Notes under the pieces: model-generated
What the model was told of the DNA's origin: nothing
Database searches by the model: none
Seen by the model: the letters and a program-made list of their open reading frames with translations, nothing else
Assembly (NCBI GenBank): GCA_022457155.1
Contig: JAJGOT010000030.1
Location: 2,631,001 to 2,695,000, forward strand
DNA: 64,000 nt
DNA from: Cladopsammia gracilis
Lineage: Eukaryota > Cnidaria > Anthozoa > Scleractinia > Dendrophylliidae
Reading direction: 5' to 3'
In this document: positions 47,256 to 59,090 of the stretch, one piece after another
Layout of the letters: each line of letters begins with the position of its first letter
How positions within the stretch are numbered: the stretch's first letter is position 1
Made by a program: the position numbers and the translations under genes

Positions 47256-47579
47256 ATTATTGGTTTCTATGGCATTCACTTAATTTATTGTACAAGTTAT
47301 AAGAAAACAATAAAAAATGTTTGTATTAAGCAATATATATAGCCACTTGTCTGTCATTCACTGTCCCTGATTTTCAGACCTATTAAGCTGTCTCCTTAGT
47401 CACGGTCCGACTGAGACTTTTGCTGCTTTAATATATCCAATTAAATTTAAGTAAAGCAAAGTGACAATAGGTTAATTTTTAAAGCAAACTCAAGATACTT
47501 ATTGAAAAAAATATAGGGAAGGAGAAGGAGGCGAAAATCCTGACCCCTTCTCCTCTTCTCCCCCTTACCGCCCGCCGTG

Positions 47580-47690
47580 GGAGTTTTTGTGCCGTGAAGT
47601 TTTTGTTTGTGCTGTCAGGAAGTTTTGTTTGTGCCGTGAGAGTTTTGTTTGTGCCGTGAGAGTTTTTGTTTGTGCCGTGACATCCATGGG
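47580..47690. repeat. About 20-bp tandem repeat (GTGCCGTGAGAGTTTTGTTT)
   Basis: Four or five imperfect copies directly after the LINE fragment, apparently a 3' tail repeat of that element. Confidence 0.75.
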
Positions 47691-47850
47691 CCACCGTAGA
47701 TGAGAGCAAGAAATGGTCTTGGCGATTTCGTCTACATGTTTGGACCATGATAAATTTTGGTCAATGTAAATTCCCAAATGATTTAGTGTTACTCACTCTT
47801 TTAATTTCGTGCCCTTCAATCTGTACATTAAGTAAATGTCCAGTACACCC
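47691..47850 (-). mobile_element. LINE reverse-transcriptase C-terminal fragment
   Basis: The minus strand reads VQIEGHEIKRV, then after a frameshift IYIDQNLSWSKHVDEIAK, a conserved segment after the RT domain in CR1/L2/Jockey-group LINEs. It probably belongs to the same element as the YADD fragment at 50310-50590, split by about 2.5 kb of later DNA. Confidence 0.7.
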
Positions 47851-48298
47851 GAACTGAGTCGGGTCGTCTTGAAGCACAGTCGACTCGTTCTAGCGTAAGT
47901 CAGGTCGTAAAGTGTATCTATTCTACCACTGGAAGTAGAAATGAAAGCTAAGTGTATCGCGAACTGACTTCCGCGGAGTCGAGTCGACTTGCACACAGAC
48001 GAGTCGTGTTGAGCCGAGTCGGGTCGTGTCGATTCGACAACCTTTTCATCTTCCTATAAACGTTAGGTTTTCCCTCGTTAGGTCTAAGAAACATTTTCCT
48101 TCGTTATGGTTTCTTAGTCGAATCGACTTGCACACAGGCGAGTCGTGTCGAGCCGAGTCGGGTCGAGTCGATTCGACAACCTTTTCATCTTCCTATAAAC
48201 TTCATACTGTATTTTTTCTAAGTCTCTCGCGAAATGACTTCCGGTGAGTCGGGTCGACAACAGCCTTAGTTCACCCGATTCAGTTCGGGTATTTTGGA
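47838..48298. mobile_element. GAGTCG-rich foldback element
   Basis: Ends GTCCAGTACACCCGAACTGA and the complement of a near copy. The interior is full of GAGTCG/GTCGACTC motifs, and two long direct repeats share GATTCGACAACCTTTTCATC (about 48030 and 48170). No coding potential. Confidence 0.65.
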
Positions 48299-49424
48299 CA
48301 ACGTGAAGTGAATGGGTAGAGGTATTAATCTATTCGTCCTGAGCCATTTATGAAGGTTAGACTAGTCTACCTATTAGCGGTGAATGCTGACGTGCAATGT
48401 ATGGCGAAAGGGATTGAGATTGAAACCAGACGACTATTTGTTGTGCATTTGTGCAGCCTCCTTTCCAGCAGTTGTAGCATTACGCAATGGTTTGAAATTT
48501 ATGTTGCGTTCTAGATATCATGAGGGCTGCTGCTGTGCAGCAACTTTTAATTGCATGGGAAATTGGGGTTGTCAGGGCTAGAAATGCTTCTTCGATCTAG
48601 TTGCCAGGGTCTAATTGCTCAAAAGTGGGTCAACTTGACTCTGGACACTCTGAACAGAACCATTAACCTTGGGTTAGTGCTAACCCTGCTTTGAGTAACC
48701 GGACCGGGAACTCAGTACAAGCAAAACACAGGTTAATTTTCAACAATATAATTTTGTAGTGAACTAATTCTAGGTTTAGGCACGAAGGTATGACGAACCG
48801 ACAAATGTACCCGGGAGGTGTGATAGTTGGCACTGGCTGAATGAAAAGAAATCTGAATTGGTTTTATGAGGTGATTAGAGTAAAAGACATGCATAAAATG
48901 TAAATGAACATAATAAGTTAAAGTTCAACGCAACTGAATCAACTTTACTTCAAGACAAACGTTTCAGCATGAACATGTGTAGAAACTAATACAATCCTAA
49001 CGAAGATATAACATTACAACTATTCTAACAGAACCATATATAAGTGATTGGCCATTAGAAATATGGGTAGTCTCTCCACATTCTAATGGTCCACTCGTAT
49101 AAAATAAACAATAAAAACAAGAACAACAATATGTAAACTGAACATGTAAACTGGAAGGTTATGTTAAGTAATGTCCATCTGCATTGCAGAAGCACTAGAC
49201 AAATGATTCTTTGGGGTTAAAGTTCATAATCTCTGATTGTAACTGAAACTAATGCTTTGTACATGATGATCAAAAGCTAAGTTAAGACCTGCATTGTTTC
49301 AATGTTTTGTTCAGTGTATTATGGACACGATGGACAGTTCAGAAGATTGCTAGAACTCGGTTGTTGTGACTGTAGGTTATGGTTGCATTCACACTTAGAA
49401 GCATCTCTGTCATGTCTTCTTCTG
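48299..49424. other. No gene supported
   Basis: Noncoding AT-rich stretch between the foldback element and the RPA-like exon, possibly the 3' part of that minus-strand unit. No repeats with clear ends were seen. Confidence 0.3.
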
Positions 49425-49743
49425 TCAGCTGGTTAAACTCTTTGTTTTGACTGACTGTTGTTTGTAAATTGCATGCAGCACTGAAAGCTTGTCATCAAAG
49501 ATGGTCAGTGTTACATCTTCTTGATCAGCTGTGACAAACAGTACTTTTGCAAGAGCTCTGTTTTTGCACTTTGTTTTTAGTTTTGCCATGCCACAATTGG
49601 AACACCAAATTATCTTGCCGCTATCATTCGAAGGCAAGGAGGAATTGCATTTGGTACAGGACAGATAAGTGGTGAGCCTTTCAACTGCTTCAGCTTGGCA
49701 TGTGACTGTGTTCTGAGAGTTGTCTTTTGTGATTGCATCTTTT
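49425..49743 (-). CDS. Partial gene: zinc-ribbon/OB-fold protein resembling the RPA large-subunit C-terminus
   Basis: Last exon of a minus-strand unit. Its acceptor (TTTCTTATAG) lies just above 49743 and it ends at a stop at 49425. The protein has a C-x2-C...C-x2-C zinc ribbon (SCTKCNSSL...WCSNCGMAK) followed by VTLTIFDDKLSVL, as in the C-terminal domain of replication protein A or RPA-like proteins of some Helitrons. A possible 23-bp exon lies at 49863-49885 and a possible first exon ends at the donor near 50128. The frame stays open up to 49841. Function and completeness are uncertain; a transposon-borne RPA is as likely as a host gene. Confidence 0.5.
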
Positions 49744-50309
49744 CTATAAGAAATGAAAATTCCTTGGCGATAATTCCCTTGCCTTGTTGGAGGAAATATG
49801 CATTCGCGGCGGTCACTATTAATCATTAGAAAACTTCGCAAATTATCAAAAGTTCTTACCTCGCTGTAGGTAGCAGTTTGTGTTCTGAAAAGGAAGAAAT
49901 TTGGTCAGAAATCCAACAAACGTGCATAAGCCGCCATTTTGTGATGTCTTGCTTGTTTACTCGAACATTCAAATCACGAAATAAGATTTTCTTTTGTGAA
50001 ACATTCAGGCAAAACTACGCAAAAGCTTTGTCAGAGCCTTTTAAAGAACTATAGTATGCATTGATGCCTTAATAGTTAAATTTTAGTTTATAAAACAAAC
50101 ATTTATCAAGCAAAAGCTGAACTTACCTTCGAACCCAGAAGAAAAGCACATGGCAAGAAACACGGCATGCAAGGCATTGTGGTTGAATTTGTGGGTACAG
50201 CGCAATGCATTGTGGTAGAAATGTTTGAGGCTCGATTCCCTTGCCGATTATATCTGCTGACTTCGCTCAGTCGCTTCAGGCTCCTTCGCTGCGTCAGCAA
50301 TAATTCGCT

Positions 50310-50590
50310 ATTTACTACAGTTTCAAGTTCCGGTAAACTACTAGCAGCAATACCGATGTTTGTGTCGTCAGCATACATTCGTGGAATGAATTTACCCAGA
50401 CAGTTCGGCAGGTCGTTAATGTATGTCAGAAAAAGAAGTGGGCCAATTAGACTTCCCAGTGGGACTCCACAGGTGACAGCAAGCGCACGAGATAGCTTAC
50501 CATTGACTGGGCACTTTTGGTGACGATCACTAAGATGAGAATCAAACCATTTTAAGGCCTTTTGATCAACTCCATAGCTAACTAATTTGC
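50310..50590 (-). mobile_element. LINE reverse-transcriptase fragment with YADD box
   Basis: The minus strand reads KWFDSHLSDRHQKC, GVPLGSLIGPLLFLTYIND and MYADDTNIGIAASSLPELE: RT fingers/palm with catalytic YADD. It is open for about 90 codons and cut at both ends; sequence below 50310 is unrelated. Confidence 0.82.
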
Positions 50591-51276
50591 CTTAAAGGGA
50601 TTGGAAGATAGAGAATTGAGGACTTCGCGCTTATTGTGGGATCATGGGTAATCAGCTGGGTAACCACGCCGCCAATTACAGTGTTTGTATGGGAATCATG
50701 GGTAATCAGGGCAAACGAGCCTGCAGTGTTTCATGGGAATACAGTGTCAAATAATTTTGGTACAATTTAAATTTTCTTATATTTGTGAATTGAAAACGAG
50801 CGATACTAGAAAGAAGATATCACTCACCAAATTTGAGGAATGTATCTGTGTTAGAAAGCGTGCAAATTTTTCCTTGTTTTCCATATACATCGTCTCAGTA
50901 ATGTTTTCGATCTGTGAACGTTATGGAGAAATGTATGGAAAACAAAACAAAATAATTGCACATTTTTCTAACACAGCTACATTCCTCAAATTTTATGAGT
51001 ACATTTTCCTTCTCTATTCACAAGTATTAGAAAATTTAAATTTTACCGAAATTATTTATCCATGCAAAAACACTGCAGGCATGTTTACCCATGATTCTCA
51101 TTAAGCGCGAAGTCCTATGTATATAATATATATAGATAGCCTGAGCCTAACAGCGTCGCTCTTTGAACAGAAAGCCGATGATAAACGTAACTGAGGTGAA
51201 AGGTCGGAAGCACAAGAATAAAATTGACGACCGGGCTATTTTTTAATTTTAACAATTCTCAAAAACAGACTTACGC

Positions 51277-52852
51277 CACAGGGTCCAGAGGAGCTCTATT
51301 TGATCGTACAAGACGCTATTTTCTTCGAATCGTCGCCGTCTTGAAAGTTTAACTGATTGCGTTACACAATATGTACCGCGGGCCAAATTACTAAGGGCGC
51401 AATTATCTTCGGAAAGCGAAGCTTTCCGAACAAGGCACGAAGTGCCGACAACGAGGCACGAAGTGCCGAGAGAAAAGAAAGGAAAGGGAGGAAACTTGTA
51501 CCACGTGACGAGTTCGATGTGAACCGCATCATCTGGTGACGGAAGTGGCAATGACCGGAAGTGCGGTGAGCCGTTACCAATTCAAAATTCAAAACATTAG
51601 CTGTGGAGGGAAAATAAAAAACATGTTAAATTCTTCTTTGAAAAGGTCTGCTCCTGCAAGAAAATCCACCTTAGAAGAAAAGAAAATTATCGAGCAGGAC
51701 AAAACATGCTTACGTTTCGAAATGGTAGAAAGATTATTGAAAATTTAACGCGTGTTTAATTTCTTTTGGTGTTCAAACGGAAGCAGTTGCCAGACTGTCG
51801 CAATTGCGAGCGGAGGTTTTAGTATAAACAGCGAGCTAAAATTACAACCTTGACTGAAACAAACTTTAACTCTCTACAAGTTAAGCTACAGCTCTCTCTG
51901 CTATAAAGCTTGGATCCTAAAAATTAAAATCCTGCAAAGACAAAACTAAAATGGCTGGGCCCAGCGTGACATTACGAATAGAAGAAAAGACATTCACGCC
52001 AACAGATCATTTCAGATCCTGTCATATCCGGTATTTCAGAGAGAAAAGTTAAAGAAATTTAAACGGCTTTCTTACATAAAAATCTACATGCTAATATTAG
52101 TAGCGAAAACAACACACCAACCGCCAGGCAAAAAAAGACGCTATAAAAATGAGGTGAAAATCTACAAGCGCGACACCACAGGAAACCACAACCGACAGAC
52201 TTGACCTCTAGTCCGTTGCACGCGGCTTTTGAAAGGTTTTAAAACCCAGGCCACACTGAAATCCTTCTTGACAAAAGGATAAATGTAGAATACCCATTTT
52301 ACACTAGAACAGTAGAATTTGCGAAGAACTTCAGCAGACTTCTCAAGATTTACATCTTAAAATTCCGCGAAACTGCACACGGGCATGATCATAACCTTCG
52401 GCGGATGCGATAACGACTGAAAAAAAAACTTCCGATCATGCGCACAATACCTGATGGCGTCATTTCCGTCACCAGATGTTGCGGTGCACATCGAACGAAA
52501 GCGATGCTTTCAAGCCGTAAATTTCGGTCGCCGCAAATGTAGGTTTACCTACTTTTTTGAATGGATTTCTTCGATATCTCCTTAGAATATAGAAATTACA
52601 GATCACATACTTAAAATGAGGCGTTTTTATTTAATTTCGTCTGAGTTACAGGGATTTGAAAAACTATGCCTAAATCAGTTTCCTCCCTTTCCGTATTCTT
52701 TACTGTACGCCGATTTCGCAGCTTCCGAGCCCGTAGTAATTTGGCCCGCGGTACTTATTTTGTGTAACGCAATCAGTTTAACTTTCAAGACAGCGACGAT
52801 TCAAAGAAAATAGCGTCTTGTACGATCAAATAGAGCTCCTCTGGACCCTGTG
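51277..52852. mobile_element. 1576-bp element with long inverted arms and 7-bp duplication
   Basis: Ends CACAGGGTCCAGAGGAGCTC are inverted for about 115 bp; similarity resumes further in (CATCTGGTGACGGAA near 51535, inverted near 52475). CTTACGC flanks both sides (51270-51276, 52853-52859). The related site near 9230 lacks it. No transposase frame; superfamily unassigned. Confidence 0.8.
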
Positions 52853-54461
52853 CTTACGCGACCGTTTGCACAGTACATTTAGACCGTACAAAAGTTCACA
52901 AAAACAACTTTTGCTCCGTCTATAATAACTAGTACGACTAATTTCCAAATAAAATACACCCGCTCCTTATAAAAAAAATTGTCCGAGAAACTGATTTGGA
53001 AATAAAAATTGCAAAAAAATACACAAACATATTTGCACAAGACCACGCGAGTGAAGTTTAGAACTATAAAATCGAAGTCTTGTTTTGTTTTGTTTACATA
53101 AAATCGCTTTTCAACCCATGTAATGAATGGACAACACAATCTTCTTTCGAAAAATTTTATTCAAATCTCCATAAGTTTATGTTCAAAAGCAAAACGCGAA
53201 CCATTTATAGCTCATCGAGGCCGAGATGTCTCCGATGAAAGAAATCAAAACAACTGAATTTTATTGAGCGCGTTTTATAAACAATTCTCCAAAATTAGCG
53301 AGAACACGAAGAAAAGTCAATCACAGATTGATATCAACTAAATTCCCATCGAAAAATGTATTTTGTTTTACCTTCAAGTCCCTCCACTGCTTGGAAATTC
53401 TTTAAATCTCCGCTACTTCAGTTCTGAAATCCGAAACATCTCCCACATTGCTCCCATCCTCGAAGCAAGATTTTATCCCTGAAAGCTCTTCCTTTTCCAC
53501 TATAGCGGCTTGAGTATCCCTTAATTAGTATCCCTGTCTTGAGCAGCAAACCGCGAAAAAATGCAGAAGATTAACGACTTTAATTTAAACGGTTTTCTCC
53601 GCTAAACACAACAGTGTTTTCCGGAGTGTTTTCCCAGGTGACATGAAATTGCAAAGATCTCGGATGTTATGTGGCGTCATACGCGCATGTTTTACGACGG
53701 TATACGTGCCCGCGAGTTTATATAGCCCTGCGCGACGGCGGGCACACAACGCGCGCGCGAAACATTCCGCTAGCCATGACCATGAAAAATGACGGGCATG
53801 GGTTCTATGGTTCTCTGGTTCTATGAGTATGGGGCTCCGCGCGGACCTTCGGCCCGCAGAGCTCCGCTATAATGACTTGACAGAATGTTAGCACATTAAA
53901 GAAGTGATAAGAGTCATCTGTAAAAAATATATATAGAAAAAGAGTGAGATAAATGGTAACTTTGCATTTTGTGAAAATACAGTAACAGATGCATGATCCA
54001 CACTCAGGAAACTTGATATCGTCTCATAAGCTGGAAAAAAATTATCGTGAAAAAAACAATTTTGCAAATTATACAAGTGTTTATGTCTTAGTAGTCACTT
54101 GACAATTTGGATGAATTATAAATTTCAAAATAAGTGTTAGGCCTCCACCATAAGCAATTGAAAAAACAGGTATCCAGGAGAATAAGATAATCAAACTTCA
54201 AATTTAAGAACTAATAAAAATACAACGTATGGAATTATTGTAAAACCATGCCTTAAAATCTCTTTGAAAACCTCAAATTTTTGCCCAACTTTAGGCGAAA
54301 ATACAAGTTGTTGAAAAGAAGCCTTGCAGAAATTAAAATGGACTTACTGTGAAATATTTCAGAGATCCAGATCACTATTGTCAAAATAGTCCCAGCGGTG
54401 TTATGATTAATTAATTATTAATAACTTTACAGAAAGAAATAAATGGTATGTCATTTGTCCA

Positions 54462-54471
54462 TTTATAATAA
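54462..54471 (+). promoter_or_regulatory. TATA-like element of gene 4
   Basis: TTTATAATAA 60 bp before the ATG at 54522. Confidence 0.45.
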
Positions 54472-54521
54472 CAGCTTTAAGGCATGACGGAACTTCGTTG
54501 GCAAAATATGAAGGGAACTAC

Positions 54522-57447
54522 ATGGCATCTGTCAAAGCGTTCATTTTCCTCGCGTGGATTTTATTTGGAATGGGTGCATTAGAGTATGCTGGTAGGTATT
54601 GGAATGTTATTAAGCAACTTCTTCGACATAAAGAAGAAATTGAAAAAGAGGACCAACAACTAGGTTATCGCTGTAGATTTTATTTGACAAATTTTGCGAT
54701 TTCACGGATGCGTGACCTTTGGAACAAACGTACATAGATATGAGAAAATACTACCATACCATACCCAAAACATTGAATTTGTTGGTTCGCCCTTCGTCGT
54801 TCATTTCATGATACAATTTTATAAATATAACGGCGCAAAGACTCCTGAAAACTCAAGAATATGTTATTGCTGTCAGACAAATGATGTTGGAAATAACTTT
54901 CATTTTCTATTCTCCGGCAAACTTTATGATAATTTACGTTTAAAATTCTTCAATGATATGACGGAAAAATAAAATTCTATATTCTATTCTGTATTCGGTT
55001 CATGACGCGCTTATTGTGTGGAGAAAAGCTTAACTCACATCGGCAGGAGTAAGGGAAACACTGGGATTCAGTCGTGAATGAAAAAGAAGCGCCGAAGAGT
55101 TAATAAAATGCAGATGTATCAATTAATAACCATTTTAAAACAGATCTCCTGTGACTGACAACTGCGCGCATGTTGCTAACTAAACAAAAAATACGAAGAG
55201 TAAATAAAATATTGATGTGATTTATTTATAATCACTTTAGAACAGATCTCCTGGGCTGCGAACTTCATGTTGCTAACCAAACAAAACGGTTCATGAGGCC
55301 ACCCCGCAGTGTATAAAGTTTTAATAACCCGCGGCTATGATATTGTTCGGCATCATTAAAAATATGTTCCATACGGTACGGTTAACTTCCTATCGATCAG
55401 GCTATATCGGATGCTCAGTAATGTACTAGGTTCAATCCAATTGAAGCTACCTTTTGGAATCTATAGGTACAGTAAAACTAACTTTACAGTTGCGGAATTA
55501 CTCGCTGCGCTCGTAATTCCTCACTCTATTATCATCACGTACAAATGCCTCTAATCCGGTATTATGGGTGTTTCTTGGTGTTGCGGAAGCCATTGTTGGT
55601 TAGCTTTTGTGTTGTGGTGTGGGTATTGTTCAGTGTCTTTTAAATCTTTTGTTTTACGTCATTTGGTGATCACACCATCCGCAACACCAAGAAACTACCG
55701 GTATTATTCAACTTTAAAATTCCCGTGCGTGCATTAGCCCGTGGTAAAGTTCATTATCATGGGCTTATTCCTTGTACACAATTGGGTATAAATAGGCTGC
55801 TTTTATCCTGTTTACTCCTCTTTTTCGTTTTAACGGTCGCCGTACGTCCGCTTGGCGCTTGTTTCTCTACGCCTTTCTACTTCGTGACTCAAGTTCCTCG
55901 CAACCTAGCCAATAGCTCCGGTGCCACAGATTTCTTTTACGTTACTATTAGCGACGCCGCCGCTCCCGCAGTTCCTGCAGCACCCCGGCGCTGTGGTTCG
56001 AAGGGTTAGTTTTGTCTCGTTTACTTCTGTTTGTCCTTACCGGCGTATTCAGGGATTTTTCTTTTCCCGTTTACGGTTCCTCTCGTTATTTTTATTTGCC
56101 ACGTGTTTGGAGCGGCTATTTTTCATCCAGTTTGCATGTCCGCGAACAAGTGTGCTCGTTCCTCGTATAGTGTCCATTGTGTTATTTCAATTTGTTGGCT
56201 ACGATGTAGCTCAGTCGTGTCCAGTGGCACCAGTTTTTGTTATTTGTGTGGCAAGTATATAAGAAATACATAAACATAATCTTAGTTAATAAAGTTGGGA
56301 AAGTCAATAAAGTTTGTATGTATGAATGTATGTATGTATTCAAGTTTTCGAGTTTGTGGTTAATTGCTTCTGTGTAACATGTTAGGCCCAGTTCAAACGT
56401 CGAACTTCACATGTGCCGAACCTAATGCAAATGAGCAAAATCTATTGTTCTTGCTAATTTGCATTAGGTTCGGCACATGTGAAGTTCGACGTTTGAACCG
56501 GGCCTTAGCAATTTCCGCACCTGTTGTTAGCCTGTGTGGCACTTTAGTTTTTGAATCGTTAGCCTGTGTGGATTTTTCGCCTGTGTGACGCCAATTTTTT
56601 CTCGCCTGTGTGGCATTCTAGTTTTTAGTCTGTATGATCCGGCATGATCAAAGTTTCAATGCGCTCGATGTCTTTTTCTGGATTTTGAGGCCAAATTGAA
56701 CAAGATGATTTCAAGTAAAATGTTTTTGTTATGGTAAAAGATAATATCTGGATGCGCGTAGAGATGGAGTTACTCTTCGAGTGCGGTTCAACTCGATGAA
56801 CAAGAGATGGGAAATCTCCAAGCAGTCATGTATTATTACGAAGTTTAACGCAATTTTTGGAAGATTTTTCGAAGATTACCGACGACTTTCGAAGTCTCCG
56901 AACACTGTTCGAAGGATGTACGAACATCATCCGTCATAATTTCCGTCTTCCGAAGATTTTGGACAAGACTCCGAATACTGTTCAATGGTTGTGGGAACGT
57001 TTCCGATCATTTTCCGATTTTTGTCTAAGATTATCGATAATGTCCGAAGATTTCCGTGGAAGATCCGAAGATGTTTCGATTGTAGCCCAACACCTTTGAG
57101 CTCATTTGACATTTAATAATTTAATAAGTATGACGTAAATTTTCACAAGCTCATTACCAAACCTACCGCGTTTTTCTGCAGTTATCGCGACAGAATACAA
57201 CCGCATCTTAATATTCAAGGAACCGATACCAGACAAAGCACTTCCGGGTCATGTGATAAGGACAGAGAAGGTGATAGACGAAGGAAGTTGCCGACTGAAG
57301 TGTTATTTGGAGCCAAACTGTGTGTCCATCAATGTGGTACCTGTAGACGAGGGAAAACGCACGTGCGAATTAAAAAATTTCACCGATGAAAGTCCTTCAC
57401 ACTCTGCTTTAGAGAAAAAGAAAGATTACATTCACTACGCTGTCGAG
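54522..57447 (+). CDS. Gene 4, partial: signal peptide and PAN exons only
   Basis: Exons 54522-54591 ([16 protein letters not shown]...) and 57182-57447 ([20 protein letters not shown]...), with the same phases and lengths as genes 2 and 3. Intron similarity to gene 2 continues after the PAN exon to about 57955 and then stops at a dispersed repeat. No EGF or FReD exon is found up to 64000. Either the copy is truncated, or a large insertion (57955 onward, holding the decayed gene, the minisatellite and the recombinase gene) separates it from exons beyond the window. Confidence 0.65.
55557..55706. mobile_element. Foldback element, about 150 bp
   Basis: Arms CCGGTATTATGGGTGTTTCT and the complement of a near copy, continuing through TTGGTGTTGCGGA. 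It lies in intron 1 of gene 4. Confidence 0.6.
55715..56340 (+). mobile_element. Possible solo LTR or retroelement end
   Basis: Absent from the other copies of this intron. It has a TATA box (GGGTATAAATAGG at about 55785), two AATAAAG signals near 56290-56313 and a GTATGTATGAATGTATG tail. Open frames across it are not recognisable. Terminal TG...CA and a duplication were not resolved. Confidence 0.35.
56385..56504. mobile_element. 120-bp palindromic MITE with TTA duplication
   Basis: Nearly perfect arms starting GGCCCAGTTCAAACG and the complement of GGCCCGGTTCAAACG; TTA at 56382-56384 and 56505-56507. Confidence 0.85.
56640..56745. repeat. Inverted segment of the family intron
   Basis: GGCCAAATTGAACA, AAAACATTTTACTTG-type and GCGCTCGATG motifs occur inverted relative to 13715-13800 and 41430-41515, pointing to a small local inversion in block C. 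Confidence 0.55.
56860..57075. repeat. Degenerate TCCGAAGA/TTTCCG repeat before the gene 4 PAN exon
   Basis: About 15 loose TCCGAA/TTTCCG motifs; counterpart of 42355-42510 and somewhat longer. Confidence 0.7.
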
Positions 57448-58510
57448 GTATGATATTGTTTTACATTTATAAATAATGACACTGATAATAGAGTGATTAT
57501 ACTCATAATTTTTATAATGATTAGGTTTAAGGTGATTAATATGATAACTGTATACTAATACGATAATTGTTGACTAATCATACATATGACACTGGAAACG
57601 AACCCGCTAACCATCTGCTAAAAAGCGTACGCGAAGGCTTCTGTAAACTTTATATTATGTGTTTAGTGCCCAACACAAGTTAAGAATATCGATTGGACAG
57701 GTGGAAGGCTTTCCCAGTCAACGTTTTGGTTGGGATGAGAATCGCATCAATGCCTATCCCAGAACTTTTTTCAACATATCTACATGTAATATTTTGCCTT
57801 GCCGTCAAGATTTTGACAGCTTCAGAGGCTCGATTTCTCCTAGGTGACTAAAAATGCCAAGCAACGGTGGCCACTTACGAATACGGAATTTTGTGATGAC
57901 TGATGAGGTTGGTTGTGATAAATATGATAACTGAATAATAATACCGTATGATAATTCAAAGGGGACAAACTTCCAATAAATGTGGCTACTAAACATATCT
58001 GAATTTCGTAACTGTTCATCAGTAGGATGCCTACACGCTTGGATATTTTTGGGTCAAAACTGGCCACACAAATGTCCCCAGTTCCCAGTCTCTTATAAGT
58101 GATTCTCTCGCGCGGTCATTTGGCAGCCATTTTGGCTGAGTAGGGGACTTTTATCTCAGCCATTTGCGGCGAACTGGGTACTAATAAAGCTTTTCCCTCT
58201 AGTATACAAAACAATTTGATCTGTAAACTTTCTTTTGATGTGCGGTTTGCCCATGTTTACATCATTCCTTCGCTAATATTTTCGCTTGTACTTCATCCCC
58301 CATTCGCTCTACAGTGAGTTATTGGTCCCTTCTGAAAAAATCGAGTGTTTTTGTGGAAAAATTTCCGGCGGGCAAAGATTCAGTCTTTATTTTTACAACG
58401 AAAGAGCTGACAATAACAACCTTGGCTGTGTTTCTATCGTTTTGTTTTTGCGGTGGACACCTCCTCCTTGCGGAGATTCTCAAGTTTTTGGAGACCATTG
58501 AGCAGTTTAC
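57448..58510. other. Broken family intron, then unrelated sequence
   Basis: Intron similarity to genes 2 and 3 ends at about 57955. A dispersed repeat (57955-58045, inverted copy at 29890) follows, then sequence in which I see no gene. Confidence 0.5.
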
Positions 58511-58671
58511 ATGGGGAGTGATTCCAGAAGAAACCGGAAACGCTCGAAGAAAGGCAAGACACGTTTTCCTATCGCGGAGTTTACCAAACAGAGGGCTGTG
58601 CTTAGGAATGAATATATTTCCAAATCGAAGGAAATTTGCGCTTTAAAGAAACGTGTAGACTACAAGACAAG
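58511..58671 (+). CDS. Possible first exon, basic N-terminus, unknown
   Basis: ATG then a Lys/Arg-rich frame (MGSDSRRNRKRSKKGK..., then FTKQRAVLRNEYISK) ending at a GGTAAGA donor in phase 2. It could be the nuclear-targeting start of the decayed gene downstream, but the phase does not fit the next open stretch, so the link is unproven. Confidence 0.3.
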
Positions 58672-59090
58672 GTAAGATTAACTTAAACGAGTGGCATTTC
58701 TGCAAAATATAATGCTGCTTAATTAACCGGTCATAAACTTTGTCTTTAATTTATAATCCTTCATCTCGGTCACAAGTGGACTGACAAAAGGACAGCCCTA
58801 ACTATTATTCCTCCACCAAAAAGAAATGTATTTTTTATTATTCTTTATTATTCATTAAAAAATGCAATGTTGAGGAGTCTTTCATTATTATATATTTTGT
58901 AATTATTATACATGTGTTGTAATTTTATATTGTAAATTTTAGATTGTTTTAAGAAATTTGTTAATAAAGTGTTATTATTATTGTTACTATTGCTATTATT
59001 TTTATTATTATATTTTTTATTATCATTTTATTTTTGATTATTTTCCATTATTTATTTATTTATTTATTTATTTACATTTGTTATCCCAAG

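Larger units (their letters stand above)
51120..57450. repeat. Segmental duplication block C (partial)
   Basis: 51120-51250 plus 52853-53870 match 9120-10910, and 53930-57450 matches 11760-14360 plus the PAN exon region. Thus a third copy of the unit precedes gene 4. The 1576-bp element at 51277 and the 55.7-56.3 kb insert are extra here, and 56640-56745 is inverted relative to the other copies. Confidence 0.75.

Noticed and set aside
55725..56273. Overlapping frames of 80 to 113 codons, possibly a secreted protein
   Set aside because: They overlap in different frames within a region with a TATA box and poly(A) signals that looks like a retroelement end; no domain recognised.
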